Shown: positions 52,169 to 59,223 of the stretch, in pieces | Layout: the number at the start of each line of letters is the position of its first letter | How positions within the stretch are numbered: position 1 is the first letter of the stretch | Origin: CAIKBL01 sp964555355 | GTDB lineage: Bacteria > Pseudomonadota > Gammaproteobacteria > Ga0077536 | NCBI GenBank assembly: GCA_964555355.1 | Contig: CAZKRY010000010.1 | Coordinates: 62,001-126,000 of the forward strand | DNA: 64,000 nucleotides | Direction: 5' to 3' | Notes under the pieces: generated by a model | Told to the model about the DNA's origin: nothing | Databases searched by the model: none | What the model saw: only the letters and a program-made list of their open reading frames with translations | Made by a program: the position numbers and the translations under genes

Positions 52169-55100
52169 ATGGACCCGTTGCACGCTCGTCCCACTGTTAC
52201 CGAGTCCACCGAACGCCACTCTCGCTATGCACTGACTTCGGCGCAGGCTACGGCGCTGCTTGCCGCGCTCACGCTCGGCGCACAACTCCTCGGCGAGAAC
52301 CTAGTATTCAATCATTCCGGTACGCCGATCTCGGTACTATGGCCGCCCAATGGAATCGCCATCGCGTTGTTGCTTCTAGCGCCGTTAGGACATTGGCCTC
52401 GGCTTCTGATCGGCTTTGCGGTGGCCAAACTTGCACTTGAACCGGCGCTTTTAAATGGATTGGTCCAGGTTTCGCTCGATTCTTTCGAGATCGCTTTTGT
52501 GGCCGGCTTCGTGCGATGGCGCCGGCCATATTTCGCGTTGGATTCGGTCATCGAACTGCTCACCTTGTATGGCGCAATCGCGCTTGGCGTACTGCTGTCA
52601 TCCCAAGCGGCGGCCTTATCACTGTGGTTGTCCGATCACAGTCTTGATTACTGGAACATCGTACAGACTTGGGCGTTCAGCGACGCGTTGGGAAGTGCGC
52701 TGCTGGTGCCCACAATATTGTTGACGCATGGAACCGCGCGACAGCGCTACCGCGTAAGCCGACGTCAGTCGATTGAACTGTTACTGCTATTGGTCACATT
52801 TGGGACGGCGCTCAGTTTGTTGATGCGTTCGTCGGTGACCGAGGCCGACATTTTTGTCGAAATGCCCTACGTCATGTTTCCGTTGCTCGGCCTCGCCGCG
52901 TTTCGCTTCGGCCGTACCGTTACTCTTGTGCTGCTATGTATCACGGCGTTTAGCCTAGCCACGCAGCTCACAATTCTGCACAACGGGCCGTTTTACGCGG
53001 CGGTCGCCCCGCCCGCGGCGGTCGTCGCCTCACTTCAAACGTTTTTGGCCGCACTCACGCTCTCCATATGCCTGCTCGCTTTCTTGTTACATGAACGATC
53101 CACGCAGCAGCGGCGTCTCGCCGACGCCGCGTGGCAATATGAATTATTAGTGGAAGGACAACCGGATTTCATCGTGCGCATTACTCACGATGGGTTGCTC
53201 AAGTTCGCCAATCAGAGTTGTGGGCACTACTTTCGTTTCGATCCGCAAGCCGCACTCGATACGCACTGGGGTAACTATTTACCGCCCCGCGCCCGCACAC
53301 GCTGCTTCGCCGCGGCGCGCGCGCTTTCCGTGACCAAGCCTGAGTTCAATGCGGCATATCACATGACTCACCAAGGCGAGACGCGGTGGCATGAATGGCA
53401 TGGACGGGGTTATTTCGACGACAACGGCGGATTACTGGAGTTTGTCGCGGTTGGAAGCGATGTCACGGGGCGCGTGCTGGCCGACCGAAAAGCGCGGGCC
53501 TCCGATGAAAAATTCGTAACCGCGTTTCAATCGAGTCCAACCGCCATTGATATCGTGCGCACGCGAGATGGCCTAATCGTCGATGTCAATTCCGCGTGGG
53601 AGGAGCTATTTGAGTACACGCGTGCGGAAGCGGTTGGCTCAACATCGCTTGAGCTTGCGTTGTGGGTAACGTTGAATGATCGCACCGAGCTATTACGGCA
53701 AATTCGCGAGACGGGGCAAGCGCAACTCGCGTTATCGCAGCAACGCGCGAAAAGCGGACGAATTAAACCATGCTATCTCGCCTCTAGGCCACTGCGCCTC
53801 AACGGTGAGCTGCACTTGCTGACCAATCATGTTGATATGTCCGCACGCGTCGCAATGGAGGAAGCTATCCGCGTGTCGGAAGAGCGATTCTCCAAGGCAT
53901 TTCGTTCGAGTCCAACCGCAATGGCGATCGCCCACGCGGACGATGGGATCATCGTCGAAGTCAACCATGCGTTGTGCGTGGCAAGCGGTTTTGGGCGCGA
54001 TGAATTGCTTGGCAAACGCGCGCTTGACTTAGGCATGTGGGAGTCTACCGCGGCCCGCCAACGCTTTGCCCGCGGGATCTATAAAGAAAAGCGCTTCGGC
54101 CCGGAAGAGACCTTGTTTCGGCGGCGCGACGGTTCGTTGATCACCACTGTCACTTCCGCCGAACTCATCACGTTAGGCGGTGCTCCGCATATCATTCTTA
54201 ATCTGCTCGATATCACCGAGCGTGTGAAGGCTGAACAAGCGTTGCGCTTGTCGCAGGAAAAGATCGAGTCGATATTCAATGCGAGTCCAGCCGCGATCAC
54301 ACTCTACGATTTGGATAGTGGCCGGCTACTCGAAGTTAACGATGCGGTTGTGAGTATGCTCAACTATCCGCGCGAATATATTCTTGAGCGAAATGTCCAA
54401 GATTTCGTGCGCTGGCCGGACTTGGCCGCGCGCAATCGCTATGTCATCGCCCTACGTCGCAACGGAGCGGTTAAGAATGTCGAAGCCAAACTAGAGTCTC
54501 GCTCGGGGCGCTTTGTTGAAGCAATTGGCTCGGCCGAGACCCTACAGATCGAGGGGCGTTCGTGTGTGCTCGCGGCATTCATCGATATCACCGAGCACAA
54601 TGCCTTGTTCGATCAGCTCAGGCAATCACAGAAAATGGAGGCTATGGGTCGGTTAGCAAGTGGGATCGCGCACGACTTCAACAACATTGTCACTGCGGTA
54701 CGGGGTTATGCGGAAATGTTGATTGAATTCTCGGACCTGCCGCCTAAAGACCTCGAGTATGCGACCGAAATCGAGCGCGCGGCGCACCGCGCCGGTGATC
54801 TTATCGGGCAACTCATGATGTTCGCGCGGCGCGAAGACTCGAATGCATCGATAGTTGATGCAGGGGTGGTTATTTCCGACATGCACGGGATGCTCGATAC
54901 TGCGATGGATAGCAACGTTCAGCTCAAAATCCAGTTACCCACGACGCCTGCCACGGTCCGTATCGCGCGCAGCGGTCTGGAACAAGTGGTCTTGAATCTC
55001 GTCATCAATGCAGACGACGCGATTGATGTTAACGGCGAGGTGTGTATCGAAGTGGAATGCCGTGAAGCCACCGCACAAGTCCAGATCCGCGTGCGCGATA

Positions 55101-55747
55101 ACGGAATTGGGATTGCACCCGGTCATCGCGAGAAAATTTTTGAGCCGTTTTTTACAACTAAGCCGATTGGCGAAGGGACTGGACTTGGCCTACCGATTGT
55201 CTATGGGATCGTCGAACGGGCGGGTGGTCACATTAAAGTTGACAGCGAGGTTGGGAAAGGCACCTGTTTTGAAGTCACACTACCGTGGGTGCGTGAAGCC
55301 GCGGACACGGTGTTGGCTGATCCGCGTACGGGCGTCATGGCGTCCACGGAGAGGTTCTGTTTAATTGTCGCGGAAGACGATGACAGCGTGCGGGCGTTTG
55401 CCGTTTCCACGCTTCAGCGCGCGGGTCATGCTGTGCTTGCGGCACGTCATGGTGGAGAAGCCTTGGCACTACTCGACAAACGTGCGGACATTGATGCGGT
55501 GTTGTCCGATATCGACATGCCGTCGGTCGGAGGATTTCAGTTGCAGGCAGTGATACGGGCACGCTATCCGCGCGTGCCGGTCTTTTTAATGACCGGTAAA
55601 CTCGACGGGCTGGGCGATGAGCGTAACAATGTCTTGATAAAGCCGTTCTCGGCTGGTGCGCTATGCGAGTATGTGGCGCGCCGTTTTACCGAGTGGCGAG
55701 CATCCAACGCGGCCACGCAATCAAGCGGGAGTAACCATCATGACTGA
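52169..55747 (+). CDS. MASE1/multi-PAS hybrid sensor histidine kinase
   Basis: A membrane kinase of 1192 residues. Residues about 20-310 form a MASE1 sensor domain with roughly eight membrane helices (FNHSGTPISVLWPPNGIAIALLL read in parts). Four PAS-like domains follow, about 325-440, 450-570, 575-700 and 700-820. HisKA has phosphoacceptor His835 in GIAHDFNN; the HATPase domain (about 920-1060) has NGIGIAPG and GTGLGL. A C-terminal receiver has Asp1114 in VLSDIDMP and the late Lys in VLIKPF. The second receiver suggests a phosphorelay with the OmpR regulator upstream. MASE1 may sense hydrophobic or aromatic ligands. Confidence 0.9.
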   Translation: MDPLHARPTVTESTERHSRYALTSAQATALLAALTLGAQLLGENLVFNHSGTPISVLWPPNGIAIALLLLAPLGHWPRLLIGFAVAKLALEPALLNGLVQVSLDSFEIAFVAGFVRWRRPYFALDSVIELLTLYGAIALGVLLSSQAAALSLWLSDHSLDYWNIVQTWAFSDALGSALLVPTILLTHGTARQRYRVSRRQSIELLLLLVTFGTALSLLMRSSVTEADIFVEMPYVMFPLLGLAAFRFGRTVTLVLLCITAFSLATQLTILHNGPFYAAVAPPAAVVASLQTFLAALTLSICLLAFLLHERSTQQRRLADAAWQYELLVEGQPDFIVRITHDGLLKFANQSCGHYFRFDPQAALDTHWGNYLPPRARTRCFAAARALSVTKPEFNAAYHMTHQGETRWHEWHGRGYFDDNGGLLEFVAVGSDVTGRVLADRKARASDEKFVTAFQSSPTAIDIVRTRDGLIVDVNSAWEELFEYTRAEAVGSTSLELALWVTLNDRTELLRQIRETGQAQLALSQQRAKSGRIKPCYLASRPLRLNGELHLLTNHVDMSARVAMEEAIRVSEERFSKAFRSSPTAMAIAHADDGIIVEVNHALCVASGFGRDELLGKRALDLGMWESTAARQRFARGIYKEKRFGPEETLFRRRDGSLITTVTSAELITLGGAPHIILNLLDITERVKAEQALRLSQEKIESIFNASPAAITLYDLDSGRLLEVNDAVVSMLNYPREYILERNVQDFVRWPDLAARNRYVIALRRNGAVKNVEAKLESRSGRFVEAIGSAETLQIEGRSCVLAAFIDITEHNALFDQLRQSQKMEAMGRLASGIAHDFNNIVTAVRGYAEMLIEFSDLPPKDLEYATEIERAAHRAGDLIGQLMMFARREDSNASIVDAGVVISDMHGMLDTAMDSNVQLKIQLPTTPATVRIARSGLEQVVLNLVINADDAIDVNGEVCIEVECREATAQVQIRVRDNGIGIAPGHREKIFEPFFTTKPIGEGTGLGLPIVYGIVERAGGHIKVDSEVGKGTCFEVTLPWVREAADTVLADPRTGVMASTERFCLIVAEDDDSVRAFAVSTLQRAGHAVLAARHGGEALALLDKRADIDAVLSDIDMPSVGGFQLQAVIRARYPRVPVFLMTGKLDGLGDERNNVLIKPFSAGALCEYVARRFTEWRASNAATQSSGSNHHD

Positions 55748-56204
55748 GAAAGACGATTTCCCAGAGGAAGTAAAACGCGAAATCGCGCGTCACCACGAGC
55801 AGTATCGGCGCGATCCGGACGGCGCGCATTTTTGGGATCCGATTGTCATCGGTGTGCCGGGCGGCCCGGTACCTTGCTTATTGTTACATCACACCGGTCG
55901 CCAAAGTGGGCGTCGTTTGGACACCATCCTGCAGTACTACCGCCATGGCGAGGAAGTAGCGATCGTGGCGTCCAAAGGCGGGGTGGCTAATCATCCGGCC
56001 TGGTATTTCAATCTCCTCGCAAATCCGGTGTGCGAAGTGCAGATCGGGAAAAAACACTATACCGCGCGCACCCGCATCGTGACAGATACCGAACGCGCGC
56101 AATGGTGGCAGCGGATTACCGCGGAACAACCGCAGCAACTAATTTACGAAGCGCGGACCCGCCGCGAGATCCCGGTGCTTATATTGGATCCTGTCTCCAC
56201 TTAG
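55740..56204 (+). CDS. DDN/FDOR family (deazaflavin-dependent nitroreductase-like) protein
   Basis: A 154-residue split-barrel protein. The family hallmark is LLHHTGRQSGRRLDTIL, then VAIVASKGGVANHPAWYFNL and NPVCEVQIGKKHY. Most relatives bind F420 (as in mycobacterial Ddn) but some proteobacterial ones may bind FMN, heme or fatty acids. The ATG at 55740 overlaps the kinase stop by eight bases. It is convergent, almost touching, with the LLM gene at 56207. Whether this organism makes F420 cannot be told here. Confidence 0.85.
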   Translation: MTEKDDFPEEVKREIARHHEQYRRDPDGAHFWDPIVIGVPGGPVPCLLLHHTGRQSGRRLDTILQYYRHGEEVAIVASKGGVANHPAWYFNLLANPVCEVQIGKKHYTARTRIVTDTERAQWWQRITAEQPQQLIYEARTRREIPVLILDPVST

Positions 56205-56206
56205 CC

Positions 56207-57352
56207 CTACGCCGCCGCGCGGACTTCTATAGGCCGTGGATTTAAGGCTTGCAGCGCCGGTAATACGTCTTTAGCAAACAGCCGCATGCTTTTTTCAGCC
56301 ACGTCGATCGGCATGCTGCCGTACTTGAAAATAAACATAATTTCTTCCGCGCCAAACTGCTCGGCAAGCGCACTCGCGCGTTTGATAACGCGGTCTGGCG
56401 TTCCCCACGGGTGCGAATCATAGAATCCACGAAGGAATGGTGTGGGATCGGCGCTCAGCGCCTTTTGCATAGCCGCGTAGGATTCATAACCTTTAATGCC
56501 GCCCAGATGTGAACCGCGCAACTCATAGTGACGCAGCGCCGAATCCGCATATTCGACCATGTAGCGTTCCGCGCCGCGCTGCGCTTGTGCTTCCGAATCG
56601 GCGACGAAAGTCCATAACGCGAGCTTGGTGCGTGACGGTTGATGTCCCGCGGCTTGGTGCATGCGCGCGTATTTCTTGGCGGTTTCAAGCGAAAGATTAA
56701 GACTAGTAGTGGGGATTACCAACGGGCGAACATTGTGTTTGGCAATGAGCTCTACCGTTTCGTCCGTGCCGCCCGCGCACCATAGATTGGCGCTCAAGTC
56801 GCGATCGGGCTGCGGCCGTAACCGCAATCCTTGAATTTGATAATACTTGCCGTTGAAGTCGCAATTGCCGGTGGCAAGTAGCATGCGCAACACTTGGAGC
56901 GATTCATCGAACCGGTCGCGCGCCTGTGCCTGATCAATGCTCAAGCCCGCATATTCGCGGCGGCCGAGACCGCGGCCCACCCCGCAGATGATTTCGCGAT
57001 TAGGCCCGAGAAATGCGTCCAACATATTGACGTCCTCGGCGACACGCACGGGATTGTGCCAAGGCAACACAACCACCATCGTGCCGAGATCGATCCGTTT
57101 GGTGATGCCCGCGATATAGGTCAAGTACTGCAGTGGATTCGTGACCATCGTATACGGCGTGAAATGATGCTCGATGGTCCACAACGCGTCGAAGCCGGTA
57201 TCGTCCGCGATTCGCGCAATATCGAGTTCCTCGGCAAAGACCTGCCGATCGGATTTGATTGGATGTAACGGCACCTTCTCGCCGCGCTCTTCCGCTTCAT
57301 AGCGGTCCCAATCGGTGTAATTTTGATTAAAGACGGTGGCGCCCACTCGCAT
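56207..57352 (-). CDS. Luciferase-like (LLM) flavin-dependent oxygenase
   Basis: A 381-residue luciferase-fold protein. Motifs are LWTIEHHFTPYTM, VVLPWHNPVRVAEDVNML, IICGVGRGLGRREY and RFDESLQVLR. It resembles the LLM at 41223 more than the longer ones at 10576 and 61425. GGGGAGA stands before the ATG. It is convergent with the DDN-like gene. The likely reaction is FMNH2-dependent oxygenation of a terpenoid-like ketone or aldehyde. Confidence 0.9.
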   Translation of the reverse strand: MRVGATVFNQNYTDWDRYEAEERGEKVPLHPIKSDRQVFAEELDIARIADDTGFDALWTIEHHFTPYTMVTNPLQYLTYIAGITKRIDLGTMVVVLPWHNPVRVAEDVNMLDAFLGPNREIICGVGRGLGRREYAGLSIDQAQARDRFDESLQVLRMLLATGNCDFNGKYYQIQGLRLRPQPDRDLSANLWCAGGTDETVELIAKHNVRPLVIPTTSLNLSLETAKKYARMHQAAGHQPSRTKLALWTFVADSEAQAQRGAERYMVEYADSALRHYELRGSHLGGIKGYESYAAMQKALSADPTPFLRGFYDSHPWGTPDRVIKRASALAEQFGAEEIMFIFKYGSMPIDVAEKSMRLFAKDVLPALQALNPRPIEVRAAA

Positions 57353-57455
57353 GATTGAGTCTCCCCAGGCTGATTTATACGCTGAATAGCGTGCTGGAAA
57401 TTCTCACAGCTGCGGTGGAGCGGTATTGATCCAGTGCAAGATTGCTTGGAATTAA

Positions 57456-57559
57456 ACCTCTCCCACCGGGAGAGGTCGGCGCGCAGCGCCGGGTGAGGGG
57501 CAGCTCGCGGCGAAGTTGAAGACCCTCACCCCAACCCTCTCCCGCGTGGCGGGAGAGGG
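57456..57559. repeat. Intergenic composite hairpin repeat, copy C (inverted relative to B)
   Basis: It has ACCTCTCCC/GGGAGAGGT (57456-57476) and CCCTCTCCCGC/GCGGGAGAGGG (57535-57559), joined by CGGCGCGCAGCGCCGGGTG, then CTTCA/TGAAG-type sequence. Read on the opposite strand it nearly repeats the 106-base composite of copy B, with identical hairpin arms and almost the same spacing. It lies between two genes transcribed in the minus direction. Confidence 0.9.
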
Positions 57560-57631
57560 AGCAAAGATCAGTCGACTCGCGCATTGTGCATCTTTACTTC
57601 TCCCTTGAGCGGGCAAGGAAGGAATGTTTCT

Positions 57632-58315
57632 TTACGCCGGCTTCTTCATCCCGATCCGCTCGTAATACTTAAGCGGCACTTTATCCGGGTCCTTGTAGAC
57701 GATAAGCGAGCAGTAGTCCTTGCCGAGTTTTGCCGCCGGCTCGACGACGACAAACGGTCGCCCGTTTTCCTCGATGTCGATTTTCTCCATCGCGTACTCA
57801 TGCGCGCAGTACACCGGATAGTCGGGGCGTCCGTAGGTCAGTGGCTGGGGCTTGGCGATTTTCAGCATAGCGTCCGCGCCTTCGTACTTACCTTCGATGA
57901 TCAAGCGGCCACCGCTGCCGCAGGGTTTCATTTTGATGACAAATTTTTCGTCGTCCTCTGTGATATCCATTGGTTGCAGGTGGCCCTGGAGTCCGGCGGC
58001 AAACATTTTGATTTTGGCCGGCAAGGCGGCCTTATCTTTGGGCAGACTTTGCAAGATGGGTTTCCACCACGCACGCACGCCTTCGCACATGATGTCGTCG
58101 AGCGCTTGATCGCCGTAACGCTTACCGACCTCCGATAGCGTCGCGGTGATCCAATTGCGATACAGATCATGCATCGATAAAAACTCGTTATACATCCGTT
58201 TGGCGAGTTTCTTGGCTTTCTCGGCGTCACCGGCATCGATCGCCGCGGTCAATTTATCAACCGTCAGACGCCCCATTTCCTGTAGTTCTTCATCGGTAAA
58301 AAAGCGCTCGGCCAT
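57632..58315 (-). CDS. Conserved protein of unknown function next to the 6-oxocamphor-hydrolase-like gene
   Basis: A 227-residue soluble protein with an acidic, helical N-terminal half (DEELQEMGRLTVDKLTAAID) and a C-terminal beta-rich half with Cys and His: KPCGSGGRLIIEGKY, YPVYCAHEYAMEKID and DYCSLIVYKDP. The spacing suggests a possible metal or substrate site. I recall similar proteins from strains that degrade aromatic or sulfur compounds, some annotated as amino-thiazoline carboxylate hydrolase-like, but this is not firm. GGAGG precedes the ATG. It follows the hydrolase gene by 40 bases, in one likely operon. Confidence 0.65.
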   Translation of the reverse strand: MAERFFTDEELQEMGRLTVDKLTAAIDAGDAEKAKKLAKRMYNEFLSMHDLYRNWITATLSEVGKRYGDQALDDIMCEGVRAWWKPILQSLPKDKAALPAKIKMFAAGLQGHLQPMDITEDDEKFVIKMKPCGSGGRLIIEGKYEGADAMLKIAKPQPLTYGRPDYPVYCAHEYAMEKIDIEENGRPFVVVEPAAKLGKDYCSLIVYKDPDKVPLKYYERIGMKKPA

Positions 58316-58355
58316 ATGTGCCTCCGTTTAAGTTGCGTCTACTGATTGTTGCTCG

Positions 58356-59129
58356 TTACTTCTTCTCGAAACTTCCCGGCCAGTAATCGACGGCCGCGAG
58401 TCCTTCCAGCAGCAAGCCATACGGTAGTTGTTCGAGCATCGCGCGCTTAACGTTTTGCAGCACCGCTTCACGGGTCAGGCGGACCGTCACCGGCGGGCGC
58501 TTTTTGATTTCGCGCGCGAGTTCCCATGCGCGTGGCAATAACTTGTCCTTGGGCATGACTTCGTTAACGACCCCAAGATTCAACGCTTCTTGCGCGTTGA
58601 TAATTTGCCCCGTCATCAAGAAATAACGACCGCGATTGAGCCCAAGCAGCATCGGCCACACGACATGCACTCCATCACCGGGCACCAAGCCGTTCGGAAA
58701 GTGCGGGGCGTCTTGAAAGATAGTGTGCTCGGCCGCAAGCACGACATCGCATAACAGCCCGAGTTCGGCATGGATAGTCGCGGGTCCGTTGATCGCCGCG
58801 ATCATCGGCGCTTGGATTTCCAACAAACCTATCGTCAGGCGCTTGGCGTTGGTAAGTACGATATCGGCCCATACGGCCGGCGTCGGTCCCCCGCCACCCA
58901 GTTCTTCCTTGTGAATAAAAGTGTCGCCGGAGCCGGTCAAAATGATGACTTTGTTCTCCGGATCCGCGCCGATGTCTGCGAAGCAGTAACCCATTTCTTC
59001 GTGCGATGGAAAGCCCCACACCATATCCGCGTTGTTGGTGTGCATGGTGACTTGCAGAATGCCGTCTTCGCGCTTGAATTTAACGAATTCGTACTTCTTG
59101 GCGTAGTCTTCGAGTTTGGGCAGTTTCAT
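58356..59129 (-). CDS. 6-oxocamphor hydrolase-like beta-diketone hydrolase (crotonase fold)
   Basis: A 257-residue crotonase-fold protein. It matches my recalled 6-oxocamphor hydrolase (OCH) with a constant offset of two residues: QDAPHFPNGLVPGDG and NRGRYFLMTGQ are near identical. The catalytic residues are kept: His120, His143, Asp152, Glu242 and Trp38 correspond to OCH His122, His145, Asp154, Glu244 and Trp40. OCH cleaves a symmetric bicyclic 1,3-diketone by retro-Claisen reaction, with no CoA. AGGAGTG stands before the ATG. Together with the CYP101-like P450 it is the strongest sign of bicyclic terpenoid ketone metabolism. Confidence 0.9.
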   Translation of the reverse strand: MKLPKLEDYAKKYEFVKFKREDGILQVTMHTNNADMVWGFPSHEEMGYCFADIGADPENKVIILTGSGDTFIHKEELGGGGPTPAVWADIVLTNAKRLTIGLLEIQAPMIAAINGPATIHAELGLLCDVVLAAEHTIFQDAPHFPNGLVPGDGVHVVWPMLLGLNRGRYFLMTGQIINAQEALNLGVVNEVMPKDKLLPRAWELAREIKKRPPVTVRLTREAVLQNVKRAMLEQLPYGLLLEGLAAVDYWPGSFEKK

Positions 59130-59163
59130 TGGTTCACTCCTGATTTAAGTTATATTTTCCGCA

Positions 59164-59198
59164 CCCTCACCCTGCCCTCTCCCGCGTGCGGGAGAGGG
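59164..59198. repeat. Intergenic hairpin repeat, copy D (half element)
   Basis: CCCTCACCCTG is followed by CCCTCTCCCGC (59175-59185) and its complement (59188-59198) with a two-base loop. Only one of the two hairpins of the composite element is present. It sits between the exported heme protein gene and the hydrolase gene, both on the minus strand. Confidence 0.85.
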
Positions 59199-59223
59199 CA
59201 AAGAGCGAGACTCCCGAGGTGCA

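Noticed and set aside
58356..59129. Ordinary enoyl-CoA hydratase
   Set aside because: It lacks the usual hydratase pattern and keeps the five key residues of 6-oxocamphor hydrolase.
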